Under the pieces are notes generated by a model, which was not told the DNA's origin, made no database searches, and saw only the letters and a program-made list of their open reading frames with translations. A DNA stretch of 64,000 nucleotides from assembly GCA_963737625.1 (NCBI GenBank), contig CAVTTK010000005.1:124001-188000 (forward strand), read 5' to 3'. Shown piece by piece: positions 15,589 through 24,806 of the stretch; position 1 is the stretch's first letter, and each line of letters opens with the position of its first letter. Position numbers and translations under genes: made by a program. This DNA is from Bog-756 sp963737625 (GTDB lineage Bacteria; Actinomycetota; Acidimicrobiia; Acidimicrobiales; RAAP-2).

Positions 15589-16614
15589 TCAGTCACGCCG
15601 AGGGTTGATGAGGACCGCTGCGCCGTTCACACGGTCGTGGGCCAGGTCGCTGAGGGCCTGGTTGGCCTGGTCCATACGGTACGAGACGGTCGAGACCTTG
15701 ATGGAAATCTCTGCCGCGGCTGTCAAGAACTCGGCGCCGTCCTGTCTGGTGTTGGCCGTCACGCTGCATACGGAGCGCTCCTCGAACAGATGGCGCTGAT
15801 AGTTGAGGACGGGAATGTCGCTCAGGTGGATGCCGGCAATGGCCAGGGTTCCACCTCGGTCGAGGGCTGCGAGTGCCGGGGGTACCAATGCTCCCACCGG
15901 AGCGAAGAGAATGGCCGAATCCAGTGGTTCCGGCGGCGCGTCGGTGGCGGCGCCGGCACTGGCCGCTCCGAGTTCGAGAGCCAGCTCCCTGGCCTCCGGT
16001 GCCCGGGTCATCACATGGACCCTGGCCCCCTCGGCCATGGCGATCTGGGCGGTCAGGTGGGCCGAGCCACCGAACCCATAGATACCCAGTCGTCCACCGG
16101 CCGGAAGGCGCGACCGCCGGAGGGCTCGGTACCCGATAATCCCGGCACAGAGCAGAGGTGCCGCCTGCTCGTCGCTGAAGACCTCAGGGATGGCATAGGC
16201 GAAGTCCTCGTCGACCACGACGTAGTCGGCATAGCCACCCTCCACATCCCAACCGGTGAAGCGAGGCCTCACGCAGAGATTCTCGCTGGCGGCGAGGCAG
16301 AACCTGCAGACGCCACAGGTGTGCGCCAGCCACGGCACCCCGATGCGCTCACCGAGGCCGAAGCGGACGCATCGCGCTCCGAGTCGGTCCACCACGCCGA
16401 CCACCTCGTGGCCCGGTGTGATCAGGGGGTGTTTGGGGTCAAGATCTCCTTCGGCCAGATGCAGGTCGGTCCGACATACGCCGCAGGCCAGCACCTGGAC
16501 ACGGATCTGGCCGGGAGCAGGCTCGGGTATCGCACGAGTGACGGAGCGAAGCGGATTCGAGTCGATCGGGCCAGGCGCATCCACGGCCCAGGCCTTCATG
16601 GAATCAGCGGTCAT
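15589..16614 (-). CDS. Zinc-dependent alcohol dehydrogenase, AdhA-like (341 aa)
   Basis: MDR family with both zinc sites: catalytic Cys in VLACGVCRTDLHLAEGD and His in LITPGHEVVGVV; structural Cys cluster in LAHTCGVCRFCLAASENLC. The Rossmann motif is GGRLGIYGFGGSAHLTAQIA. Start at ATG 16614 (or 16599 at MKAW) because upstream residues are Pro/Ser-rich and non-homologous. It is the last gene of the arginine deiminase operon, overlapping the USP fragment. A likely role is reoxidising NADH to ethanol or another alcohol during low-oxygen growth. Confidence 0.85.
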   Translation of the reverse strand: MTADSMKAWAVDAPGPIDSNPLRSVTRAIPEPAPGQIRVQVLACGVCRTDLHLAEGDLDPKHPLITPGHEVVGVVDRLGARCVRFGLGERIGVPWLAHTCGVCRFCLAASENLCVRPRFTGWDVEGGYADYVVVDEDFAYAIPEVFSDEQAAPLLCAGIIGYRALRRSRLPAGGRLGIYGFGGSAHLTAQIAMAEGARVHVMTRAPEARELALELGAASAGAATDAPPEPLDSAILFAPVGALVPPALAALDRGGTLAIAGIHLSDIPVLNYQRHLFEERSVCSVTANTRQDGAEFLTAAAEISIKVSTVSYRMDQANQALSDLAHDRVNGAAVLINPRRD

Positions 16615-16964
16615 CACGCGATTCCTCGCTGTGCCGGCGGACGAGAGCTGGAGCTGTGGGTAGGGGCGAGGCTGTGCCCCCCGACTGATCCGAGCGGGCG
16701 GCTCCACCGGTCACTGTCAGCACGCGGGCCGACGATCAGGAGATCGACGCCGCGGGACGCGTCGACCAGTGTCATTCCGGCCGGGACCCCGATGACCTTC
16801 GGTTCGATCGACACGCCACCGTCCTCAGTGTGTACCGACGCCAGCCCCGTGTCGAGCACGCTCCGAGCCCGAGCCCACTCGTTGCGTTCCGGCAACGGAG
16901 CCGAGCCGGCGGCCGGGCTCACGGGCCATTCGAGAGGTGACCAGCCAGCACCGACCTCTCTCAT
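16614..16964 (-). pseudogene. Universal stress protein C-terminal fragment (116 codons)
   Basis: Residues 35-100 (ARSVLDTGLASVHTEDGGVS, then MTLVDASRGVDLLIVGPRAD and PLGSVGGHS) match the second half of a USP domain, including the VDLLIVGxRxxxxxxxxLGSV nucleotide loop in weakened form. The N-terminal VGxDGS strand is missing. It overlaps arcC by 4 bases and ADH by 1, so it has remained part of the translated chain. It may be a decayed gene or a divergent short USP. USP genes beside arc genes fit a hypoxia role. Confidence 0.55.
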
Positions 16965-17873
16965 CCCGAAGGCTCCACCACCGTGCCTGACGTGCCGACG
17001 ATCAGATCCCCGGCATCGTCCAGTCGACCGATGTACGCCTTGTTGCCGGTGCCCTCCACGAAGCGACAGGCGGCGTCGACCTTGGGCCCCATGGAGCCGG
17101 CCGGGAACTGCTCAGCCCTCAACTCTCCTGGAGTGGTGTGGAACAGCGGCCGAGCATGATCGGTACCGAAGTGGAGCTCGACGTGGGCCACGTCGGTGAG
17201 CAGGAGGAGGGCTTCAGCATCCAGTTGCCGGGCCAACAGCACCGCTGTCAGATCCTTGTCGATCACCGCCTCGACACCGTGGAGGAGCCCATCCGCCCCG
17301 CGGCAGACCGGTATGCCGCCCCCTCCGGAACAGATGACGATGGCTCTGCTCTGCACCAACATCCGAATGGTCGACATCTCGACCAGAGCCAGTGGCTCCG
17401 GGGACGCCACCACCCGTCTCCATCTGTCCCCGTCTGGGCGGATCCGCCAGCCACGGAGGTGGGCGAGCCGCTCACCCTCCTCCCTGTCGTACACCGGTCC
17501 TACGAAATTTGGTCGGGAGGTCGAAGGCCCGATCGGCTGGATCCACGAGTGTTTGACACACCAGACTCACCACGTCCCGACCCGGGAGCGCATTTTCCAT
17601 GGCCTGCAGGAGGAAGTAGCCGATCATCCCCTGGGTCTGGGCCCCCAGGACATCGAACGGGTAGGGATGGGGGAGGGAGGGGTCGCGGGCGCTCTCGAGG
17701 GCCAGCAATCCCACCTGGGGACCGTTGCCGTGGGTAATCACGAGGTCGTGGTCCCGGGTCAGTGGCACCAGCGCCGCCACTGCCGCGGCGACGTGCTTCT
17801 CCTGGATCTCCGCCTCGGGGACGTCGCCTCGTTCGAGAAGGGCGTTGCCGCCCAGGGCCACCACGATCCGCAC
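16961..17873 (-). pseudogene. arcC: Carbamate kinase with one frameshift
   Basis: The N-terminal half (GTG 17873; RIVVALGGNALLERGD, THGNGPQVGLLALES, LGAQTQGMIGYFLLQ) is in one frame and ends SLVCQTLVDPADRAF with DLPTKF. The C-terminal half (VYDREEGERLAHLRG, then VICSGGGGIPVCRG, VIDKDLTAVLLARQ, GSMGPKVDAACRF) is in another. They join at AAATTT, 17505-17510, where one extra base breaks the frame. Corrected length is about 304 aa, normal for ArcC, which makes ATP from carbamoyl phosphate. The rest is intact, so a sequencing error in the A/T run is as likely as inactivation. Confidence 0.9.
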
Positions 17874-17874
17874 G

Positions 17875-18897
17875 TCAGTCGCCCAGGCTGGCCACCATGG
17901 CCGCTTTGATGGTGTGCAGTCGATTCTCCGCCTGGTCGAAGACGATGGAGGCGGCGGACTCGAAGACCTCGTCGGTGACCTCCAGCGCACTCAGGTTCCA
18001 CGTGTCCGAGATCTGCCGACCGAGCTCGGTGTCGGTGTTGTGGAGGGCGGGGAGACAATGCATGAATTTGACGTCCGGATTGCCGGTGGCCTGCATGGCT
18101 GCCGCGTTGACCTGATAGGGAAGCAACTGCTCGATCCGCGTCTTCCAGCTCGACGCCGGCTCTCCCATGGATACCCACACATCGGTGTACAGGAAGTCAG
18201 CCCCTTCCACTCCACTGAGAACCTCGTCGCCGATGTGAATGCGAGCTCCCGAGATGTCGGCGAGCTCCTTGGCCATGGTCTGCACGTCGGAGCTGGGCCA
18301 CAGGTCGGCGGGTGCGGCGATCCGGACGTCCATGCCCAGCAGCGCTCCTGTGACCAGGAGTGAGTTGGCCGTGTTGTTCCGGGCATCACCGAGATAGCAG
18401 TACCCCACCCGATCGAGGGGTTTACCGGCATGGTCCCGCATGGTCAGGATGTCGGCCAGCATCTGGGTGGGATGCCATTGATCGGTGAGTCCGTTCCACA
18501 CCGGAATGCCAGAGAACCGGGCCAGTATCTCGACCGACTCCTGGGAGAAGCCGCGGTATTCGATGCCGTCGAACATCCGGCCCAGTACGCGGGCAGTGTC
18601 CTTCATCGACTCACCGACGCCTATGTGCGACCCCTCGGGACCGAGATAGGTGACGTGGGCCCCTTGGTCGTGGGCCCCGACCTCGAAGGCGCAACGGGTA
18701 CGGGTGGACGCCTTCTCGAAGATGAGGGCGATGGAGTGGCCCACCAAACGCTGGCGCTCGGTACCGGAGCGCTTCTCGGCCCGCAACCGCTCGGCCAGGT
18801 CGACGATGGATAGAAACTCCTGCTTCGTCAGGTCCACTTCTTTGAGGAGGCTCCTCCCGCGCATCTGGATGTCGTCGTCGGTGCCCACGGCGGTCAC
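17875..18897 (-). CDS. arcB: Ornithine carbamoyltransferase, catabolic ArcB-like (340 aa)
   Basis: Carbamoyl-phosphate binding motif STRTR (in FEKASTRTRCAF, near residue 62), HPTQ in WHPTQMLADILTM, and the ornithine motif HCLPALHN near 280. The length and position between arcA and arcC show the catabolic role: phosphorolysis of citrulline to ornithine and carbamoyl phosphate. Anabolic argF would be expected beside arg biosynthesis genes, absent here. It is 3 bases after arcA and 1 base before arcC. Confidence 0.95.
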   Translation of the reverse strand: MTAVGTDDDIQMRGRSLLKEVDLTKQEFLSIVDLAERLRAEKRSGTERQRLVGHSIALIFEKASTRTRCAFEVGAHDQGAHVTYLGPEGSHIGVGESMKDTARVLGRMFDGIEYRGFSQESVEILARFSGIPVWNGLTDQWHPTQMLADILTMRDHAGKPLDRVGYCYLGDARNNTANSLLVTGALLGMDVRIAAPADLWPSSDVQTMAKELADISGARIHIGDEVLSGVEGADFLYTDVWVSMGEPASSWKTRIEQLLPYQVNAAAMQATGNPDVKFMHCLPALHNTDTELGRQISDTWNLSALEVTDEVFESAASIVFDQAENRLHTIKAAMVASLGD

Positions 18898-18900
18898 GGC

Positions 18901-20121
18901 TCAGGCTCCGTCCCGGCGGATGGGACAGGTCATGCAGCGGGGGCCTCCCCGCCCGCGCCCGAGCTCGCTCCCAGCGATGGCCACCACTTCGATGCCCTGC
19001 TTTTCAAGCATGGTATTGGTGGCCACATTTCTCTCGTAGCCCATCACCACTCCGGGGGCGACGGCCAGGTAGTTGGTCCCGTCATCCCACTGTTCCCGCT
19101 CGGCGGCCCGAATATCCTCGTCGGTGGCGAGCACGGTGATGGCGTCCACTTCGAAGATTCCGGCCAGGGTGTCCCACAGGTCGGCGTTGGGGGCAATGGA
19201 CAGTTGGCCGGGACCTTCACCCTGGGTGATGGTCCAGCTCCGAAGGGCACGGTCGAAGTACGGGTACAGGACGAAGGTGGCGGTATCCACCATCGACATG
19301 ACCGTGTCGAGGTGCATGAAGGCGTGGCTGTGGGGGAGCTCGATGGCCACCACGGCGGTGGCTTGCCCGCTGTTGAACAAGGCATGGCTCAGCGTCTCCA
19401 CGGCCATGGGAGACGTGCGCTCGCCCATGCCGATAAGCACGGCGCCGTGGCCGATGACATGGACATCACCGCCCTCGATGGTGGCGGGCTGATAGCTGCG
19501 GTCCTCATCGCCGTAGTAGGTGACGAAGTCGGCCTCGGAGAAGAGGGGATGGAATCCGTAGATGGCCCGGGTGTGGAGCGACTCGCGTTGTCGGGCGGGC
19601 ATGGCCATCGGGTTGATAGTGACGCCTCCGTAGATCCAACACGAGTTGTCCCGCTGGAAGAGGTGGTTGGGGAGCGGGGTGAGAACGAAGTCGTCGGCTC
19701 GGAGCATGTCCCATTTCAGGCTGTGGGCGTGGAGGGGGTGGAGATCGGCCTTGATGATCCCACCCACTAGGAATTCGGCCAGAGCCTTGCCGTCCAGGTC
19801 CTCGAAGAGGTTCCGGACGGGTTCGACCAGAGACGGGCCCAGAATCTCGGGTGTACACACCCGGTCGAGAACGAACTCTCGCCCTTCCGGCAGCTCGAGG
19901 GTCTCGGCCAGCAGGAGTCCGAAGTGGTGAACGAGCACACCTTTGTCCCGTAGCGCGGCGGCAAAGGCATCGTGCTCCTCCTGGGCCTTGGACGCCCACA
20001 TCACATCGTCGAACAACAGAGCCCCGATGTTGTCCGGCGTGAGCCTCGAAAGCTCGAGGCCGGGCCGGTGGATGATGGCCTCCCGGAGCGGACCGACCTC
20101 GGACCCGACGTGGAATGTCAT
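18901..20121 (-). CDS. arcA: Arginine deiminase (406 aa)
   Basis: Guanidino-modifying enzyme fold. Substrate-binding FDDVMWASKAQEEHD near residue 38, catalytic Glu/Asp in IEGGDVHVIG near 220, His in FMHLDTVMSMVD near 270, and the nucleophilic Cys near the C-terminus in GGPRCMTCPIRR. It hydrolyses arginine to citrulline and ammonia. Start ATG 20121 overlaps the antiporter stop by 4 bases. Gene order arcD-arcA-arcB-arcC gives the full fermentative pathway yielding one ATP per arginine. Confidence 0.97.
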   Translation of the reverse strand: MTFHVGSEVGPLREAIIHRPGLELSRLTPDNIGALLFDDVMWASKAQEEHDAFAAALRDKGVLVHHFGLLLAETLELPEGREFVLDRVCTPEILGPSLVEPVRNLFEDLDGKALAEFLVGGIIKADLHPLHAHSLKWDMLRADDFVLTPLPNHLFQRDNSCWIYGGVTINPMAMPARQRESLHTRAIYGFHPLFSEADFVTYYGDEDRSYQPATIEGGDVHVIGHGAVLIGMGERTSPMAVETLSHALFNSGQATAVVAIELPHSHAFMHLDTVMSMVDTATFVLYPYFDRALRSWTITQGEGPGQLSIAPNADLWDTLAGIFEVDAITVLATDEDIRAAEREQWDDGTNYLAVAPGVVMGYERNVATNTMLEKQGIEVVAIAGSELGRGRGGPRCMTCPIRRDGA

Positions 20122-21707
20122 ACCGGCACCTTGGTCGACGGCAGAGGCAATGCGCTGGGGACATCATCGGGCGTGTACCCGTTGCTGGTCGCCGACTCGC
20201 CCTCGACGGTAGCCACGTCCGCAGGGAGGTCTTCCGGCTCCGCCGATTCTCCGAGGCGCTGCCGACGGGCATTCAAGAAGGCGTAGAGCACGAGGCCGGC
20301 GAGGATGACCACCAGGGCTTGGTAGACGACCTGATATCCCGAGGCGAACGTCACCCACATCGAGAACAGCACGCTGGCCCCGGCGACCGACAGATCCCGG
20401 GCCAGCAACCAACCGCTCACCTTCCGGCGCCGGGACACCAGGTAGGTCAGTTGGGCGATGGCCGACATGAAGTAGGGAATGGCCACCGTGACCACGGTCA
20501 GATCCACCAGATACGTGAATACGGTGAGGCCGGAAGTGGTGGTGTAGCGCCACAGCATCAGCAGGGACGGAAGCGCGGTGCCGATGAGGATGCCGAACCA
20601 GGCGGTTCCCTTTCGGTCGGTCCAGGCGAAAGGCCGGGGGAACATGTCGTCTTGGGCCATGGCCCTGGAGGTCTCGGTGACGATCAGGGTCCAACCGTTC
20701 AGTGCCCCGATGCCGGAGATGACGGCAATCGCGGCGATGAACTTCCCAGCCCAGGCCTGGTGGGGGAAGATCGACTGGAAGGCGTTGACGAACGGTGACC
20801 CCGTGCTGACCAGGGTGTGGTGAGACACCAGCCCCATCACGACCGCGGTCACCAGGACGTAGAGGATGGCGCTCAAGGCCGTGCCCAGGAGTGAGGCCCG
20901 GCTCACGTTGATCCGGGGATTCTTCACTCGCTTGGCGGTCATGGCCGCCGCCTCGACACCGATGAAGGAGAAGAGGGCGACACCGGCCGCAATTCCGATG
21001 CCGGAGTAGAGACTGCCTCCCGAGGCGTTGAACGGCCCGAAGTGGGCACTCTGGACGAAGAACCAGCCGATCACCCCGACGAACAGCAGGGGCAGGAACT
21101 TGAGCACGACCGTGACATTCTGGAACCAGGCCATCTGGCGGATGCCCACCAGGTTGATGACGGCCGGAACCCAGAGGCCGACCATGGCGATGAGCCAGTT
21201 CTCCAGGCCGCTGATGTGGGCCCAGCCGAAGAGGGCGTCCACATAGAAGACCCAGGACGAGACGATGGCGGCATTGCCGGCCCACGCCTGGATCCAATAG
21301 CACCAGCCGACCAGATAGCCGGCAAAATCGCCGAACTCGTGGCGGGAGTAGGCGTAGAGTCCGCCGTCGCTGTTGGGAACCCGCCTGGTCAGCTGACCGA
21401 ACAAGGTGGCCAGCAGCATGGCGCCAACGGCGATGACGCCGAGCACGATGATGCCCATGGTGCCTGCACCGGCCAGCACCGCGGGCATGGTGAACACGCC
21501 GGTGCCCACGATGCTGCCGATCACCAGCCCGGTGGCCGACGTCAGGCCGAGGGCATGGGCCTTCTCCCTGTTGCGAGGGGAGAGCGGTGGACCGGCGGGT
21601 GGGGGTCCACCGGTCGGGCTGGACGGTGGACTGCCGTTACCCTGCGGCGGGCTTCCGGCCGACGGGGGAGACAGAGGGGGAGCCGCCGGAGCTGATGAGT
21701 CAATCAT
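20118..21707 (-). CDS. arcD: Arginine/ornithine antiporter, APC family (529 aa)
   Basis: Twelve hydrophobic segments, with the APC signature GLVIGSIVGTGVFTMPAV in TM1 (about residues 55-75) and ETSRAMAQDDMFP later. Residues 1-48 are an unusual Pro/Ser/Gly-rich cytoplasmic extension. First gene of the arc operon, with the 359-bp divergent region upstream. Assignment as the arginine/ornithine exchanger is by operon position; other basic or neutral amino acid antiporters of APC type look similar. Confidence 0.85.
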   Translation of the reverse strand: MIDSSAPAAPPLSPPSAGSPPQGNGSPPSSPTGGPPPAGPPLSPRNREKAHALGLTSATGLVIGSIVGTGVFTMPAVLAGAGTMGIIVLGVIAVGAMLLATLFGQLTRRVPNSDGGLYAYSRHEFGDFAGYLVGWCYWIQAWAGNAAIVSSWVFYVDALFGWAHISGLENWLIAMVGLWVPAVINLVGIRQMAWFQNVTVVLKFLPLLFVGVIGWFFVQSAHFGPFNASGGSLYSGIGIAAGVALFSFIGVEAAAMTAKRVKNPRINVSRASLLGTALSAILYVLVTAVVMGLVSHHTLVSTGSPFVNAFQSIFPHQAWAGKFIAAIAVISGIGALNGWTLIVTETSRAMAQDDMFPRPFAWTDRKGTAWFGILIGTALPSLLMLWRYTTTSGLTVFTYLVDLTVVTVAIPYFMSAIAQLTYLVSRRRKVSGWLLARDLSVAGASVLFSMWVTFASGYQVVYQALVVILAGLVLYAFLNARRQRLGESAEPEDLPADVATVEGESATSNGYTPDDVPSALPLPSTKVPV

Positions 21708-22090
21708 CGTGGTGCCGTTTCTCTTTGGTGAAGGGGTCGCTGTTCGGAGAGGTCACTGGGGTGGTTGCGCCTCGGGCCGATGGGTGGCGCGTGCTACCTC
21801 AACCATGCCGAAATTCCGTGCATCAGAACAGGGTCAAAGGACCCATTCGACTCGGCTCCACCGGGTCGGCCCCGTCCGGAGACTTCTCTGCCGATCCTGG
21901 TCAGGGCCCCGGTTCGGTCCGATCGTCCTCCAGAAGAGTGACCTTTGGCACTGTCCTCCGACATCCTTCCGGTGTCCAATGGCAGGGGAAGACGACGGGC
22001 CCGACGAAAGGAACCCGGTGGTTCCCTTGCACATTCGGCACAACGACGAGGGATGGCCAGCGATGAGTGGTGTCGGCCCCAAGGCTCCCC
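21708..22090. promoter_or_regulatory. Divergent control region of arcD and usp with three palindromes
   Basis: A 383-bp gap with no gene of its own. It holds GGGTC-AAAG-GACCC (21831-21844), the imperfect GTGACCTTTGGCAC (21938-21951) and GGAACC-CGGT-GGTTCC (22010-22025). The first two resemble DosR-type boxes, with G/C-rich arms and an A/T core. The third ends 66 bases before the usp start. Together they suggest shared hypoxia control of arginine fermentation and the stress protein. Confidence 0.55.
21831..21844. promoter_or_regulatory. DosR-like box upstream of arcD
   Basis: GGGTCAAAGGACCC has perfect 5-base arms GGGTC/GACCC around AAAG, close to the GGGNCnnnnGNCCC form of DosR/OsdR sites. 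It lies 124 bases before the arcD start, farther than the other boxes. Confidence 0.5.
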
Positions 22091-22948
22091 ATGGCTGGTA
22101 ACCACCCACTCATCGTCGTCGGCATCGACGGCTCTGAGCACTCGCGCCTGGCCGTGAAATGGGCGGCCGACGAGGCCAAGCTACGAGAGTCGGTGCTACG
22201 GATCGTCTATGCCGGCTCGGCTGAACCCGAAGCCGTCCCGGCCTGGTATTCGAGTACCCCGGCCACCATGTCGGCTGGCCAGGCTGTCGTCGATGACGCG
22301 TTCGCCCTGATTGCCACCCGTCACGCCTCGCTGATCCTGGAGACCGATCTTCCTGACTCACCGCCGGCCCAGGCGCTGATCACAGCCAGTGGATCAGCGG
22401 ACCTCATGGTCATCGGCGCCCGGGGGAAAGGGGGATTCAAGGAGCTACTGCTCGGCTCGGTCAGTCATCGGACGGTCCAGGGGGCGCGCTGCCCGGTGGT
22501 GGTCGTTCGTCCTGTTCCGGATGCGGCAGTCTACGTTGTCACGCCGTCCCGGATCGTGGTCGGTATCGACGGTTCCAACCACTCCGACCTGGCCCTTCGG
22601 TGGGCGCTCCACGAGGCCGAGCTCCGTTCAGCATCCGTGGAAGCGATCTTCGCCTGCGTGATCGCGCCGATGACCGGATTCATGAACTCCGCCTCCACGG
22701 GATACGAAGAGGCCGGTCGACCGATCATCGAGGCCGCCGTTGTTCATGCAGCCGAATGGCGACCGACCGTCCCCTTCAGTGCATCTGCCCTGTTCGATGC
22801 CACGGTCCCCGCACTCCTGGCCGCATGCGACGGTGCTGATCTGCTCGTGGTGGGATCGAGCGGTCACGGCAGTCGTCACTTTCTTCTCGGAACGGTCGCT
22901 GACCAGTGCACCAGACATGCCCCCTGCCCGGTGGCCGTGGTCCGGTAG
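22091..22948 (+). CDS. Tandem universal stress protein (285 aa)
   Basis: Two USP domains. The first (residues 5-145) begins LIVVGIDGSEHSRLAVKWA and ends with GARGKGGFKELLLGSVSHRT and ARCPVVVVRP. The second (about 160-285) begins IVVGIDGSNHSDLALRWA and ends GSSGHGSRHFLLGTVADQ and CPVAVVR. Both keep the G2xG9xG(S/T) ATP-binding pattern. I start at ATG 22091, since residues upstream lack homology. Tandem USPs of this type are common members of DosR regulons. The palindrome-rich region upstream supports such control. Confidence 0.9.
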   Translation: MAGNHPLIVVGIDGSEHSRLAVKWAADEAKLRESVLRIVYAGSAEPEAVPAWYSSTPATMSAGQAVVDDAFALIATRHASLILETDLPDSPPAQALITASGSADLMVIGARGKGGFKELLLGSVSHRTVQGARCPVVVVRPVPDAAVYVVTPSRIVVGIDGSNHSDLALRWALHEAELRSASVEAIFACVIAPMTGFMNSASTGYEEAGRPIIEAAVVHAAEWRPTVPFSASALFDATVPALLAACDGADLLVVGSSGHGSRHFLLGTVADQCTRHAPCPVAVVR

Positions 22949-22984
22949 CGCACGACCCGAGCGCCGCGGCGCCCGGCGTTCTAC

Positions 22985-24193
22985 TCAGCCCCGTGGCGTC
23001 ACCAGGCTGTTGGACCGGGCCACGGTCCCGTACCATGACGCGCTGGGCTTGGGGTTGCGGGCGAAGGTCTCGGAGTCCACGCTGTGGAGTCCGAATTTGG
23101 GTCGAAATCCGTGGGACCATTCGTAGTTGTCCAACAGACTCCAGACGAAGTAGCCCCGGATGTCGACGCCGTCGTCCAGGGCACGGCCCACGCCTCGCAG
23201 CACCTCGGCGATGTAGGCGATGCGCTCTGCGTCGTTGTCGGTGGCAATACCGCTCTCGGTCAACAACACCGGCAAACCGGAGATGGCCGCTGCTCGGCGG
23301 GCGCAGTGCTCGACGCCCTGGGGCCAGTACTCGTAGCCCATCTGGGTGAGAGGAACTCCCGGCTCGTTGGGCGCCTGGCCCTCCGCCCCGAAGTGCACCC
23401 GCGAATAGCACTGGACCCCGATGAAATCGTCGCCATCGGTGGCCCGGAGGAACCGGTCCTCGAGGATCTCCTGGGCGGCCTCGAGGATCTCTTCTCCGCC
23501 GGGGTCGGCCACCATCTCGTCCATGGACAGGGTCAGCCCTACCGGATACGAACCCGGTCCTGACCGCAGGGCGTCGACGGCCAGGCGATGCGCTCGGACA
23601 ATGGCCTCGTTCACCGCCAGATGGCGGACAAAGTCGTCCTTGACTCCCGGTGGGGAGGACCCCAGGGCGTAACCCATCACGCCAATGAGATTGAGTTCGT
23701 TGATAGTGCATGCCCACCCGACGAGGTCACCGAAATGAGCCGCGGCCCGGGCGACGAAGCGGGCGAACATCTCGGGGGCGTCGGCCGCCTCCCAACCACC
23801 TCGGGCCATCAGCCAGGTTGGCGTGGTGAAGTGGTGAAAGGTCACCACAGGGGACACATTCCGCTCCTGGCATGCGGCGCAGATACGTCGGTAGTAGTCG
23901 AGGGCGGCGAGAGAGAATTCCCCCTCGGCCGGCTCGATCCGACTCCACTCGAGGGAGAACCGGTAGGCACCGAGGCCCATACCCGCTACCAGTTCGACGT
24001 CCTCGTTCCAGCGGTACCGCGAGTCGCACGCGTCACCACTCGAACCCGCACATCCTGAGTCGGGGTTGTGCTCCCACGCCCACCAGTCGTTGTTGACGTT
24101 GCCGCCCTCGATCTGGTGGGCCGCGGTCGCCGTCCCCCACAGGAAGCCCTCGGGAAAGGCGAATTCCGGTGCACCGGTCTCGAATGTGTCCAC
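22985..24193 (-). CDS. Family 1 glycoside hydrolase, beta-glucosidase-like (402 aa)
   Basis: GH1 barrel: start FPEGFLWGTATAAHQIEGG, VVTFHHFTTPTWL in strand 3, acid/base Glu in CTINELNLIG (NEL in place of the common NEP), and nucleophile Glu in VLLTESGIATDND. Near the C-terminus FVWSLLDNYEWSHGFRPKFG completes the site. At 402 aa it is shorter than typical 440-460 aa enzymes. No signal peptide, so cytoplasmic. Substrate may be a beta-glucoside or a 6-phospho form; not resolvable. Confidence 0.88.
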   Translation of the reverse strand: MDTFETGAPEFAFPEGFLWGTATAAHQIEGGNVNNDWWAWEHNPDSGCAGSSGDACDSRYRWNEDVELVAGMGLGAYRFSLEWSRIEPAEGEFSLAALDYYRRICAACQERNVSPVVTFHHFTTPTWLMARGGWEAADAPEMFARFVARAAAHFGDLVGWACTINELNLIGVMGYALGSSPPGVKDDFVRHLAVNEAIVRAHRLAVDALRSGPGSYPVGLTLSMDEMVADPGGEEILEAAQEILEDRFLRATDGDDFIGVQCYSRVHFGAEGQAPNEPGVPLTQMGYEYWPQGVEHCARRAAAISGLPVLLTESGIATDNDAERIAYIAEVLRGVGRALDDGVDIRGYFVWSLLDNYEWSHGFRPKFGLHSVDSETFARNPKPSASWYGTVARSNSLVTPRG

Positions 24194-24284
24194 GGCCGGT
24201 CACTGTACTCCCCGCGCGTCGGCTGGAAGGAGTTGGAGACGCTGCTCACCACTGTCCGACTGTGCCCCTGGTCCGGCGACGATG

Positions 24285-24806
24285 CTATCCAGCGATGGCA
24301 TCGGTCCGGCGGGGAAGTACCCAGCCTGGCCGGGGAAAATGGCACGTGTACCCGTTCGGGTAGTGCTCCAGATAGTCCTGGTGCTCGGGTTCGGCCTCCC
24401 AGAACGGCCCGGCCGGCGTGACTTCGGTCACGACCTTGCCGGGCCAGAGTCCGGACGCATCCACATCGGCGATGGTGTCCTCGGCCACTCGGCGCTGTTC
24501 GTCGTCGAGGTAGAAGATGGCCGAACGGTAACTCGTGCCGATGTCGTTTCCCTGGCGGTCACGGGTCGTGGGGTCGTGGACCTGGAAGAAGAACTCGAGG
24601 AGATCCCGGTAGGACGTGACCTCCGGATCGAAGAGGATCTCGATGGCCTCAGCGTGACCCGCATGGTTTCCATAGGTGGCGTTAGCCACCCCACCACCGG
24701 TGTATCCCACCCGCGTGGACAGTACCCCTGGGCGTTTGCGAATGAGATCCTGCATGCCCCAGAAGCATCCTCCGGCCAGGATCGCCCTCTCTGCCGTGTC
24801 GCTCAT
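24285..24806 (-). CDS. msrA: Peptide methionine-S-sulfoxide reductase MsrA (173 aa)
   Basis: Catalytic GGCFWG at residues 11-16 (AILAGGCFWGMQDLI) and conserved VGYTGGGVANATYGN, HAEAIEILFDP. Reduces the S epimer of methionine sulfoxide using thioredoxin. ATG 24806 overlaps the msrB stop by 4 bases, so MsrA and MsrB are made together. The C-terminus HYPNGYTCHFPRPG supplies a possible resolving Cys. Confidence 0.95.
   Translation of the reverse strand: MSDTAERAILAGGCFWGMQDLIRKRPGVLSTRVGYTGGGVANATYGNHAGHAEAIEILFDPEVTSYRDLLEFFFQVHDPTTRDRQGNDIGTSYRSAIFYLDDEQRRVAEDTIADVDASGLWPGKVVTEVTPAGPFWEAEPEHQDYLEHYPNGYTCHFPRPGWVLPRRTDAIAG

Noticed and set aside
15550..17199. Long plus-strand ORF opposite ADH and arcC
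   Set aside because: Antisense shadow; the minus strand has all catalytic motifs.
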